Assembly: GCA_015179125.1 (NCBI GenBank)
Contig: WHVA01000259.1
Location: 1-64,000, forward strand
Length of the DNA stretch: 64,000 nucleotides
Source: Gautieria morchelliformis
Taxonomy: Eukaryota; Basidiomycota; Agaricomycetes; Gomphales; Gomphaceae
Direction: 5' to 3'
Positions 20,664 through 31,803 of this stretch are shown piece by piece. The notes under the pieces were generated by a model. It was not told where the DNA came from, ran no database searches, and saw nothing but the letters and a program-made list of their open reading frames with translations. How positions within the stretch are numbered: position 1 is the first letter of the stretch; each line of letters begins with the position of its first letter. Both the position numbers and the translations under genes were made by a program.

Positions 20664-20680
20664 GTATTTTCAGACTGCTT
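20664..20680 (+). promoter_or_regulatory. Self-complementary primer binding site of G1
   Basis: ATTTTCAGACTG (20,666-20,677), 2 nt after the LTR, is the exact complement of CAGTCTGAAAAT (20,414-20,425) at the presumed RNA 5' end. This is the arrangement of self-primed (Tf1/sushi-type) elements. No tRNA complement is visible. Confidence 0.65.
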
Positions 20681-20707
20681 ACACCCTACGTATCCCTTTT
20701 CTTCACT

Positions 20708-21922
20708 ATGTCCATGATAACTCGTTCTCGCACCCTTCGGGGTATATCAGAACAACGACGTTTCTCGGAAGCCCCCGACGACTCACCACCGTCCCCGGGG
20801 ATACCCCTCGCAGACCCCACCGAGCCTAGTAACAAAGGCAAAGGTAGGGCTAACCCCGGTGATCCTTCAGGTGATCCAGGTGATGGCTTGGGAAGTTCTG
20901 ACAACGATCAGGACCTCCCCAACCTACCACCCAAGGACCTCAGTGACCTCGAGGACAATGAGCTTATGCGTTGAGTGTTCATCAAACTCGCGAAACCTCG
21001 CGAGTCCGAAGCACGAGCCAAGGTCAAGGAACCGGATAGTTATGACGGTACTGACCAGGCCAAGCTTCGCACCTTCTTCCTTCAATGCGTACTCAACTTC
21101 CGAGATCGTCCCACAGCTTTCAAGACTGGGGCCTCGAAGGTGCAGTATGCTATTTCTTACCTGTCAGGCTCAGCTCTACAGTACTTCGAGCCGGCGATCC
21201 TCGGCGAAGTCCAGCCCGACCCAGACTGGCTCAAAGACTGGGACAGCTTCAAGGCCGAGCTCGAGCTCAACTTCGGCCCATACGACAACGCCGCCCAAGC
21301 CAAGATCGTTATGAAAGAGCACCACAAGGCCGCGCGATTCTTTATCGACTTCGCCCGAGCTTCGACTCGGACTCAGTGGAACGATGCGGCCCTCCGACAC
21401 TTCGCCTACAAGGGCTTGGCCAAACGAATCAAGGACGACTTACTTCACTTCCCTCGATTCCGCAGCCTCGCCGAGCTTAGGAACTTCACGCTGGAATGCG
21501 ACAGCCGTTACTGGGAGCATAAGGAATATGACGCCATGATCAATGGTCGTAGCTCCCAGCCTGCACGCGCCGCTAATCAGTCCAGCAGCAATGCCACTAA
21601 CAACAACCAGTCTTCCAGCGGTTCCAACAACAATAAGAACCGCAACAAGACTAACAACAACAGCAAGGGTCCCAACAGCAACTCTTCGAACAACAAGAGC
21701 CAGCCCGACATTTCAAGCAAGCTCGGGAAGGATGGCAAACTACTCCCCAAGGAGCGCCAACGTCGGGTCGACCAAGGCCTTTGTCTGCTTTGCGGCACCA
21801 AGGGCCACATCGTCAAGGACTGCCCGAAGAACAAGTCTACCGGCGGTAGCGGTTCTAAAGGTTGGGCAGCGACGACCCCTAACGAGGGGACTTCGGCCTC
21901 CATTACAGAGGTGAAAAAATAG
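20708..21922 (+). pseudogene. G1 gag
   Basis: ATG at 20,708 (MSMITRSRTLRG). An acidic N-terminus is followed by an in-frame TGA at about 20,972 where the G2 copy has CGA (ELMR-stop-VFIKLAK against ELMRRVFIKLAK). The capsid region follows (EPDSYDGTDQAKLRTFFLQC, YFEPAILGEVQPDPDWLKDW, FARASTRTQWNDAALRHFAY), then an Asn/Ser-rich linker and a zinc knuckle CLLCGTKGHIVKDC (about 21,783-21,824). Compared with G2 it lacks five codons (EIDLE) near 21,305. Apart from the single stop the frame is open to 21,922. Confidence 0.9.
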
Positions 21923-21972
21923 GTAGCAACCTCGGAACCACACGATCCGAGGATTGCGGTAACCTCACCCGT

Positions 21973-23742
21973 GTGCTCAGACTCAGCGCCGCTTCTCATT
22001 CATTGTCCAAAGATTCCCTTAATGTAGATCTAACCTCGCCTTCGCTCCCCAATGTCGCTTTTGTTGCATTAGTTGACTGCGGGTCCTCAGATTGTTTTAT
22101 CGAATCCAGATTTGTCCAGAAGTACTCTATGCCTGTTTATCCTGTCTCTCCTATACCCTTGAAACTATTTGACGGTAGTACTAACACTACCATTACCCAA
22201 GCTCTAGACCTCTGCATTTGCTTTCCGACTGGCGAACAACAATGGGTTACCTTCTACGTAACCTCGCTCGACTCAAGTTGCTCGATGGTACTTGGCCACA
22301 ACTGGCTCACCTGCTACAATCCGTCAATTGACTGGGTATTGGGCAGTATTACTTTCAAGACCATCGACCTAACTACGGCTCCAGTGACCACGGCGACGTC
22401 AGCCCGCTCAGCTTCGGCTACAACTTCGACCTCACCTACGGCATCTTCGCCCCCGCCTCCAACCTTGCCTCCAAACTCGCCTCCGAAGTTGCAAGCACCG
22501 CTCGTGTCCCTAATCAATGCACCCGCTTTCATGCGCGCATCTAGATTGGAAGGGTCCGAAGTGTTTCAGCTCAATCTGGCTTCGCCTGAGCTCCTCGCCA
22601 GAGGGGCAACATCGGGAGAAAGTTCCTCCGAGCTTTCTGAGAATGTTAAGAAACATGTTCCCGAAGTATATCACGAATTTGCAGATGTATTCAGCAAAGC
22701 ATGCGCTGACACTCTAGCTCCCCACCGACCCCACGATATCAAAATCAACCTTGAAGAAGGGACCTCGCTGCCTATCGGTCCCATCTACTCTCTCTCGGCT
22801 TCCGAGCTCAAAGCACTTCACAAGTTCATCGACGAGCACTTGAACATCGGTTTCATCCGACATTCACACTCGCCTCATGGTGCACCGGTATTGTTTGTTC
22901 GCAAAAAAGATGGCTCACTTCGGTTGTGTGTCGACTTCCGAGGTTTAAACAAGATATCAAAAAAAGATTGGTATCCTTTGCCATTGATTGCTGACTTGAT
23001 GCTCCAAAGAATGCTCGCATCTATATGAAGATTGACCTTCGTCACGCTTACCATCTTGTACGGGTGGCCGAGGGTGACAAATGGAAAACCGCCTTCAGGA
23101 CTCGCTATGGGTCTTTTGAATGGTTGGTTATGCCATTTGGTCTCACTAACGGCCCTGCTGCTTTCCAGAGATTCATGAACGAGATTTTCGCCGACCTTTT
23201 GGAAGTTTGTGTGGTGGTATACTTGGATGACATTCTGATCTACTCCAGTGACCCCTCCAAACATGTTGAACATGTCAAAGAAGTCTTGCGACGACTGCGA
23301 CTCAACAACCTCTTCGCCAAAGAAGATAAATGTGAGTTTCATCGCGACTCGGTTGAATTCCTCAGCTACATACTCTCCCCCGAGGGCCTCACTATGGCGG
23401 ACGACAAGGTAAAGGTCATTCAAGACTGGCCTGAACCTCGCAAAGTTCGCGACATCCAATCCTTCCTCGGCTTCGCCAACTTCTACCGACATTTCATTCA
23501 CAACTACTCCGACATCACCATTCCCCTCACCCGACTCACCCGCAAGGGTACCCCTTGGAACTTTTCCGAGGATTGTCGGCAGGCCTTCAACCTGCTGAAG
23601 AGGGTGTTCACTACCGCTTCTATCCTTACCCACTGGATTCCTGACCTTCCGCTAATCGTAGAGACTGATGCTTCAGATTATGCCTTAGCGGCAATCTTAT
23701 CACTGCGAACCTCGGAAGGCAAACTTTACTGCGCCGCTCCGT
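21973..23742 (+). pseudogene. G1 pol, truncated in RNase H
   Basis: Protease ([14 protein letters not shown], about 22,070), [21 protein letters not shown] with VVYLDDILIY (about 23,210) and RNase H start VETDASDYALAAIL (about 23,660). The frame is broken at about 23,000: a 4-bp loss (GACTTGATG against GACTTACTTGATG in G2) turns the [13 protein letters not shown] block into a stop. The copy ends abruptly at about 23,742 (GGCAAACTTT), so most of RNase H, integrase, chromodomain and the 3' LTR are absent. Most differences from G2 are at CpG sites. Confidence 0.92.
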
Positions 23743-24852
23743 GGTAAGCGACGATACAGATGCTGCGTGGCGGCGTCTGAATTGTGGAGGGGGCATCATC
23801 GGTAGAGATGTGAGGGTCCTTGCTTCTGTCGCGTAAGCAGTGTTCGGACAGCTAGTTCCCCTTGTTTTCTAAGGAGTGGTCGCCGCCCCCCACCCGAACT
23901 CGAACCAGAGTTGTATCTGGAGTTCGCAGAAGTACGTGTAATGTGGTTGAGAACGATGCTCGCGGTTGCTGCGGTGTGATGATCTCGATGTCGCAGTCCT
24001 GGATTCGACCCGATCGGCCGCATGTCCATCATTGACATCCCTGTGCGCCATTGCGTAACCCTCGTTGTGCTGTTTGCTGAGTACGTCGTGAACTTCACTC
24101 CCATCCCCGGATCACGTGCGCTTCGTTCAGTGGTTCTTTCAGCCTTCTAGAACGCTGGGCCCGGGTCTGCAGCAGGGCTCGACTCGGATAACGCGTGACA
24201 GGTTTGGTTGAACTGTGTGCGCAGTGTCGCGTTCGGGCCTGGTACGCTCCAATCTGCTGGTGATGAAGGAATATGGTGGGACGTAGACTTGAAGAAGGTA
24301 AGGAGTCATAGACATGACGCTGACACCTAGTGGTAAGTTGAGCGGGGATAGCATGGACAATCATTTGTTACGCGTTTTCCGCCACCACCGCTGCTGAGAT
24401 GTCGACGAAGAAGTTGTCCGAAGCAAGAGTAGTCGTAGCTGGGACGGTACTAATAAGTGGATTCGAGTTAGGCATACCACTGTCCTGATACGTCAGTTTC
24501 TCCATTCCAACTCCTTGCGGTTCCTGAGCCTTCCGATGCTGTCGATGCCAGCAAGGGCCTTTGAGTTGGAGTCTGCCGAGATACTGTCATGATGTTGTCG
24601 GCCGCTGAATCGCCGGCCGGTTTAGATGCGGTGACGACGTTCTGGTGGCCTTCCGACGCGTCTGGTGGGTCGGAGGTCTGTGCTGAGGATATTGATTGCG
24701 TGAAGCGAAAGAAAATGCAAAAGAAGCATCTACTCGCTGTGCTACGAGGAGATGGTGGCGCGGAGAGTGACAGCTTAGCTAATCAACCTGTTAATCCGTA
24801 GCGCGCGGCCTCGCAAGCTCTTCAGCATCCAGTACACGATAGACCCCACATC
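23743..24852. other. Truncation flank and PUP3 upstream region, nothing identified
   Basis: Unique-looking sequence between the broken end of G1 and the PUP3 start. Short frames exist on both strands (for example 24,364-24,095 minus and 24,589-24,801 plus), but none has a recognisable domain or splice pattern. No TATA box is evident just before PUP3. Confidence 0.4.
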
Positions 24853-25851
24853 ATGGTGCGTTGCTACTTACGCTTACTTTATGTCCTCGCTGAAATGGCT
24901 GTTTTCTTTGGTTCACCTCATTCAGTCAATTATGGAGTATAATGGTGGTTCAGTGGTGGCCATGGTAGGAAAAAATTGTGTGGCCATTGCGTCGGACCTG
25001 AGGCTGGGCAATCAAGCCTTGAATGTGGCTACTTTCGACAAGGTACGGTGGTATCCGCCAGCTGTTACGGTTGTTGAATGCTTTTACTGATTTTGAATTG
25101 GTAGATCTTTCCTGTCACCGATCGTATATACATTGGCCTCTCGGGTTTGGCAACGGATGTATCAACTTTGTGCGAACAGACCCCCATTTCCCCCATGCCT
25201 TTTATTCTAATCCCCATCAACTTCCAGACGCGAGCGCTTTCGTTTCCGCGTCAACATGTACACCATCAAAGAAGAACGTGAAATTGAGCCAGCTACGTTC
25301 GCTCATCTCGTCAGCTCGACGCTTTATGAGAAAAGGTGGATGCCTGTCATTATTTTTGTCCTTCATTACTTACGCCAGCTTGTTTAATAAAGGTTTGGCC
25401 CCTTCTTCATCGAACCCGTCATCGCTGGCATCAGTAGCCCTTCTCGCGGCTCCAAGCCATTCATTGCCGCTGCTGACCTAATTGGCTGTCTCAACTTCGC
25501 GAAAGACTTCGTTGTCGCAGGCACGGCCAGTTCGGAGCTGTTTGGTATTGCGGAAGGATTGTGGGAACCAGATTTGGTGTGCACACCTGCTTGTTAAGCC
25601 TGCACTTTATTGACGAGAAGATAACTTGATCTTTATAGGAGCCCGAAGACCTCTTCGAAACGATATCACAGACACTCTTAAATGCTGTAGATAGAGACGC
25701 ATTCTCTGGTTGGGGTGCGGTTGTTCATGTTATGTGCGTGAACATACAGTTTCGCGGCATCTTTACCCATTGAGGTTTTGACTGATTATCTCCTTCATTT
25801 AGCACACCCGACAGAGTGATCACTCGGACATTGAAAGGGCGAATGGACTGA
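24853..25851 (+). CDS. PUP3: 20S proteasome subunit beta type-3
   Basis: Seven exons can be placed: 24,853-24,855 (the ATG alone), 24,926-25,042, 25,105-25,169, 25,228-25,335, 25,393-25,576, 25,639-25,733 and 25,803-25,851. They give 621 bp and a 206-residue protein, the usual size of beta-3. Family features are [13 protein letters not shown] at the N-terminus, [77 protein letters not shown] and the end [10 protein letters not shown]. Beta-3 is a non-catalytic, structural subunit of the beta ring of the 20S core particle (nucleus and cytosol). The frame is intact. It converges on the nucleoporin gene, 141 bp away. A decayed paralogue lies at 54,314-55,248. Confidence 0.95.
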
Positions 25852-25991
25852 TTCCGACATTTACCTATGTATGAGATGATGGTTATGCAAGCAGCTACGC
25901 GTGTCTCCCATCGTTCGAATAATTCAGTACAAGATTCCCAATTTCCTGATGAAGGTAACCTACGACACTCTGATTATACATATTATACATA

Positions 25992-27831
25992 TCATCGCCG
26001 AGATGTGCCCAATCCATAGCTGCGACCCTTGTTGGTCCCCTCACCGGTGCCACTGCTGGACCAGCCTCTTGCACCTGTATCTTTAATCTTTCTTTCCGCA
26101 TCGTTGACCTTTCCCTCCATTTCCTTCAGAGACCCATCGATCCATTGGAGGCTAGATAAGTGTGCGTTAAGGATGCCCGCAATGGTGGATATCGCGTCCT
26201 CCTGGGATCCCTCATCTGCGGTCCCAGAACTGTGCGATGGACCAGGGGAAAGATTTAGACAGTTCACTGATTCAACCATTTGAGTCAAGGAACGAGAGAG
26301 ATCGTCGAGTTGGGTGTATAAATTTGCAGCTAGAGCATAGCTGGCAGTATAATGAACCCGTGATTGAAATAGCCTTGTGTGGATGTGATCATGACATACC
26401 TCTTATCCCGCTCTGAGTCGGCAAGCCCTAGACCCTCCGTAGATGACATGATACCACCAGGGCCATGAAGAATTTCGCTTGCAGACTTCTCATACTGATC
26501 CAAGGTAGCAGTCAAGTGCCGCTGTTGCTGTTCCACGTGATCCAAAGATTGATCGAGCGAAGCCTGCGTCGACTCGGCTGCGAGCACCGTCGCGTATAAG
26601 GCAGAAATCTAAAAGAAGATATGAATAAAACACAGGCTGCCACGAACATAAAACCACACATAGTTTCCGTTCTCGATTAAGGTTCGATCCCACACAGCTA
26701 CTTCACTAGCGAGGTGCGAAAACTCTCGCGTGTGAGTTTCAAGTTCGGTTGTCCATCGGTTGACAATGTCTTCCACCGTTTTCCCCCTAAGCATAGAGGG
26801 TGCGGGAACAGAGGGTCCCGCTGACTGGGTTGTTGTCGCCGTCACAAGGGTTGGGGCCGAAGTAGCTGAGAGGTCGTGGAAATGTGAATGGGATAAGATG
26901 CGACAAGCAAAACGTGCTGACCTGGGCCTGACGTCTCGGACAACTTTGATGCAGGCGCATCTTTGTTTGCCCCAAGGCTAAAAGTAGTAAATGGAGACGC
27001 TGCACCTGAAACAAACTTAGGCAACGTAGGTCAATATGTAAAAACCACTGACCTGCCGATAGTCCGTCTTTAATAGCAGTAGAATCCTTTGATTGATCTT
27101 TTGATGCTTCACTAGCACCAGGCGGACGACCAAATATGCCACCTATAGATGGCGCGGAGCTGTTGCCACCACCATTGTTGCCTACTTGTGAACCAAGCAG
27201 ACTACTTAAGGGTGCAGGTGCAGCTGGAGTAGCACCCCCACCCCCAAGGCCAAAAGCAGTAAAGGGAGATGCTGTGCCTGAAATATAGACTCAAGCAGTG
27301 AGGATAAATAGGTAAAGCCCACTGACCTCCCGATGGTCTGTCTTTACTGGCAGTAGAATCTTTTGATTGATCTTTGGAAGCTTCACTAGCACCAGGAGGA
27401 CGACTAAATATGCTACCTGTAGATGGCGCAGAGCTGTTGTCGCCACCATGGTTGTTTAGTTGTGAACCAAACAAACTACCTGGGGGTACAGGTGCGGCTA
27501 GAGTAGTACCCCCACCCCCCAGGCTAAAAGCAGTAAATGGAGAGGTCGTGCCTGAATATAGACTTAGGCGATTGGGATACATATGTCAAAACTACTGACC
27601 TCCCGACGATCCGTCTTTACTGGCAGTAGAATCTTTTGATTGATCTTTGGAGCCTTCACTAGCACCAGAAGGACGACTAAATATGTTACCTGTAGATGGC
27701 GCAGAGCTGTTGTCACCACCATGGTTGCTTAGTTGTGAGCCAAACAAGCTACCTGAAGGTGCAGGTGCGGCTGGAGTACTCCCACCGAACAGGGGATTTG
27801 TTTGTGTAGAGGCTGTGAAAGGTTGTTCCAT
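25992..27831 (-). CDS. NSP1: Nucleoporin Nsp1/Nup62 (FG repeats plus Nsp1_C coiled coil)
   Basis: Start ATG at 27,831 (MEQPFTASTQTNPLFGG), stop at 25,992-25,994. The N-terminal half is encoded by three near-identical exon-intron modules with a period of about 272 bp (27,831-27,600; 27,553-27,328; 27,278-27,053). Each has SLFGSQ/SLLGSQ, an IFSRPPGASEASKDQSKDST-type block and SPFTAFSLGGG, i.e. FG-type repeats. The C-terminal half carries the Nsp1_C coiled coil: RGKTVEDIVNRWTTELETHT, EVAVWDRTLIENG, LDHVEQQQRHLTATLDQYEK, LYTQLDDLSRSLTQMVESVN, ILNAHLSSLQWIDGSLKEME. Nsp1/Nup62 lines the central channel of the nuclear pore as part of the Nup62 complex. A 5'-truncated copy lies at 52,752-54,262. Confidence 0.9.
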
Positions 27832-28234
27832 GGTGGACGGTGGACGGAGGAGAGACTGAGAGCGCGTGGATGAGGGTGTATGGCGTGGCGCGTGGTCTTG
27901 TTTCAATAACTCGATAGTCAGGTTGAAAGGCGCGAACGTGACTAACACGACGCGTGACACGCGAATTTAGATTTTGCAGCTTACATCAGTACTTACCATT
28001 GCAACAGAAGATTGAATCGTCTTGAACAACCGACCTGGATCCACCGTGACACGGAGAATGTCTCTAATATTTTATATCGAGGACAATTCTTGGCCTTGGT
28101 TGTATGCCTGGCTTCAACTACTACATGCACGTCCCTTTTCATATAATACCAGAACACGACATGGGTGTTTACAAAGGTGCGACGAGGAAGCAACATAAGT
28201 AATAGAAGCCTGCCTTGATGCAGGTTGAACGAGC
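27832..28234. other. Spacer between PRP5 3' end and nucleoporin promoter
   Basis: About 400 bp. It should hold the nucleoporin promoter (minus strand) and the PRP5 terminator. No TATA box stands out and no other gene is supported. Confidence 0.5.
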
Positions 28235-31200
28235 TTATATGACACTATATCTCCCAGCAGTAGCCGTCGGATTCCTAGATTCGGCTTGCAACGCAGCTGC
28301 AGAAGCCTCCACCAATAGTCGCTTTATTTCACGAACTGCTTGTTCAACCTGAAGGAAAGGTAAGTGCTACACCACGGGCATCCACTGTGAAACTCACCCT
28401 GTATTCTTCATTGGATTCTATGAGCAAATGCAATTTGGGAGGACCTTCTGGAGGGGGCTCTTTTCCCGTGTCGTAGTATATTCCTGAATGGAATAGTGGT
28501 CAACAGGCAGCACAATGCCTTTTTATGCACGGCTCACCCTTATTGGTGACCGATGCGCCAGTCATATCAATTAACTAGACCACCTGTAAGCCTCGACTAA
28601 AGCAATGGATACGACAGGACACACCTGTACCATGGTCTCCTTATTAGTAACTCTCCACCTCGCCTTCTGAGGATAATCATTAATAGGCACAATAGCATGG
28701 AAATCTGTCGCATCCGGATCCTTCTTCGATCCATCCAACGGGTGAGACTGGATCATCAGTTTCGATGCCCGAACCTGGGCATTGAGTTTGGCCACCACAC
28801 TTTGAGCTTGCCTGTACGCTGCCGTATCCTTACCAGCCCTGGCTGCTGCCTCTTCGGCTGCACGCAACGATGATGCAATACGTTTCTCGTCATCCTTGGC
28901 TTTTGAGGTGAGTCTAGAAGCGTCCGGGGCGGGGCCACGCTTGATCTCCACTTTGAAGTTGCCGAACGTCATGTCATCTGTAGGAGCGATGGCTTTCGAT
29001 GCTTGCTCATCCGTCTTCTCCTCTACTTTCTCTTCTCCACCTTCACCATACGCTTTACGTTCTGCCTTTTCTTTCGCGTCCCGTTCCTTATCAAGCCGGT
29101 CAAGGCCCTTGCCTCCGAAGCCAGATCCTGCCGCCTGAGCCTTCCCAGCCTTCACCTTCTCGAGGAACCCTATCAAAAATGAGACGACATCAGTGTTGTA
29201 AGAGAGGAGGCATAGGAGCGCGTACCGTTGGCTAGATTTTCGAGGTCAGGGGGAACAGCCGCATTGCTGGCCTTGAGAGCACGGTAGATATCGACAGAGT
29301 AGCGATCCTGTTCAGAAGTGATGAATGTAACACAAGTTCCTTTGTTTCCCGCCCTCCCGGTCCGTCCAGCACGATGCACATAGTCCTCCATATGATTAGG
29401 CGCATCATAGTTAATGACCAGCTTCAACTGCTTCACGTCCAGACCTCTAGCAGCGACACTGGTAGCGGTCACGATGGGCACCACACCGGATTTGAAATCC
29501 GCGATAGTCTGATCCCTGTCCACTTGGTCCTTGCCTCCGTGCAACGACATGCAAAGGTAGCCTTTGCGCATGAGTTCACGTAGCAAGTTATCCGCCGCCT
29601 CTTGTCTGTCCACGAAGATCAAGGTCCGGCATTCTGGATCCTCGTTGTACATTTGACCCAAGATCTCAAGGAGCCTGTTGAACTTAGTCTCCTCCTCCCT
29701 AACTTCCACGATCTGTTCGATCTCTGGGGCTACGACTGACCGGCCGCCGACAGTAATTTCTAATGGCTTACGAAGAATCTTCCGGGCGAGCGAGTCCATC
29801 TGCTTTGGAAAGGTCGCTGAAAATAGAACTGTCTGACGGTCTGGTCGAATATTATTAATGATCTTCATCACTTGCGGTTCAAATCCCATGTCAAACATAC
29901 GGTCCGCCTCATCAAGGACCACATACGTGACCCTTTTCAGATTCGTGACACGACCAGAATTAGCCGTCAGAAGGTCAATGATACGACCTGGCGTGCAGAC
30001 TATGATTTCTGCACCTTTCTTCATTTCCGCAATTTGATCTTTGATCGGAGAACCACCGTAAGCACAGACAGCCTAAATAAACTATCAATAATGACTATTT
30101 GGACAAAGACGGAAAAGGACTCACCCTGAGGTTGAGCACTCGCAGGAAAGGCTTGCATTCCCGATGGATTTGAACAGCCAATTCTCGTGTTGGAGTCATC
30201 ACGATGGCAATTGGGCCTTCCATTTGTTCCAGAGGCCTTTGATCCTTGATGTGTCGAAAAAGCGGGAGTAGGAATGCGATTGTTTTGCCTGAGCCCGTCT
30301 TGGCCACGCCAATAACATCACGACCAGACATAATGGCAGGAATGGCCTGCGACTGGATAGCTGTGGGAGCGACATAATTTAGACGTTTGATGACATCCAA
30401 GCTGGACGTATATTAGAATATTAGAAGGCATACTTCAGCAGAGCCATTTCATAACCTACCAGGTAGCCGGCATGCCAAAGTGACTCCACTTGGTAACGGG
30501 CTTTGGGCACTCCAATCCTCTGATTTTGATACCATCCAATTCAAGCCTGAGCAATTCAGCTTCCTCCTCTGTCATCTCGGCTATGTCTGGAGGCGGATGG
30601 TAGAAAGCTTTGCGAAATGGTTCATAAATGACCCTTGAGTGATCAACAACAGCCAGATCCTTCTTCTTTGCCTTCTTTGCAGCCAACGCAAGAATGTCTT
30701 CTGGATTGAGCTCGGTTGTATCGAGCTCGTCTGCTGGAATCTCGTACTCCTCCTCCTCCTCACCATCTCCCTCGCCGTTGAGGATATTGCGGGTTTGCCG
30801 ATTTTTCGACATTTTCTGCCGATCCTCTGCATTCACCTTTGACACTTCCTCTGTGACATTACTCATGAAGGCATCTAGAGGATCATCCTCTTCATCCTCG
30901 TCCACTGCGTCCCCAACCTTGCCTTTGGCGTCTACATCCATTTTGACCGCCTCATCATCATCATCATCTCCTTCGAGATTCTCCCCTACACTGGGCGCAT
31001 TTTCTGCCATTGTCATATCAACGGCCGGCATGTCACCCAGCGTCTGGAGTTTCCGAATGGACTCGGTAGAATCGTCCATTGCAGCGGCCGTCTTGGCGGC
31101 CTTTAATGCGTCAGACTTGACCGGTAAACCCTTGAGGCCGAGTCCACTGAGCGCCGCACGGTTCAGAGAGACTGTGGGCTTGGCAGCCGTTTCTGCTTCA

Positions 31201-31722
31201 AAAGATCAAGTGATATGAAATCAGGAAGTATTATACAACACGAAGCTCACCAGCAGGTGGCGCCGATTTACCCGCAAGGGCCATGGCTTTGGCTTTAGCC
31301 TCATCGAGTGCTTTCTTGGCCTCGCGCTCTTTCTTCCAAGCTTCAAGACGTTCTCTCTTTGCTTTGATCTTAGGATCTTCAAGAGCTGGGGCAGTCGCTG
31401 CCTGGGGCTTCATTGTTTCTGCAAGTCGCGAGCGTGGGGGCGTAAGGGGCCGGCGGTCTCTGTCACGTCTGTCCCTGTCGCGATCACGATCCCTAGAGCG
31501 CGACCGTCGCTTATCCCTTGAATGAGATCTGCGTCTGTCGTCTTTCCTCCTAGAGTCCCAGTCATCTCTTCTTGAATCCCGGTCTCTATCTCTATAATCC
31601 GGTCTGGTATTCCTTGGACGCCTAGTCGGCGAGGGAGACCTGGATGAACGGTGAGACTGCTTACTCCTTTTGTAAGACCCATGCTGTGGATCTGGGGAAT
31701 GACTCCGTTTGTCCCGAGGCAT
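28235..31722 (-). CDS. PRP5: Pre-mRNA-processing DEAD-box RNA helicase Prp5 (DDX46-like)
   Basis: Starts [20 protein letters not shown] at 31,722 with an RS/RD-rich domain, followed by an acidic linker (ending with the [19 protein letters not shown] block that precedes the Q motif in this family). Helicase motifs in order: [23 protein letters not shown] (I), PTRELAVQ (Ia), CTPGR (Ib), [16 protein letters not shown] (II, DEAD), FSATFPKQ (III), LIFVDRQ (IV), [10 protein letters not shown] (V), [10 protein letters not shown] (VI). The C-terminal part contains [20 protein letters not shown] and a KH-like tail ending [12 protein letters not shown]. Seven introns are apparent. Prp5 acts in the nucleus, remodelling U2 snRNP at the branch site during prespliceosome assembly. 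The start is 81 bp from PI31, so both share a divergent promoter. Confidence 0.95.
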
Positions 31723-31803
31723 AGCGTGAAGATGGGAGTACGAGGGAACAAATCCTCACGTAAGCGTCATATTAGTAACGCCGCGTACGCACAACTCTCC
31801 ACC
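31723..31803. promoter_or_regulatory. Divergent promoter region PRP5 / PI31 (81 bp)
   Basis: The only sequence between two divergent start codons. No TATA box is present; the two 5' UTRs must be very short or overlap. Confidence 0.6.

Noticed and set aside
21577..21999. 140-codon minus-strand ORF opposite G1 gag (and its twin opposite G2 gag at 62,798-63,220)
   Set aside because: It mirrors the Asn/Ser-rich gag linker and yields a Leu-rich shadow protein; present in both copies only because gag is conserved.
22875..23633. 252-codon minus-strand ORF opposite G1 RT
   Set aside because: Shadow of the RT frame; no domain and no splice signals of its own.
31231..31722. RS-rich ORF as a separate SR protein gene
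   Set aside because: It is the first exon of PRP5; the next exons continue in the same gene with normal introns.
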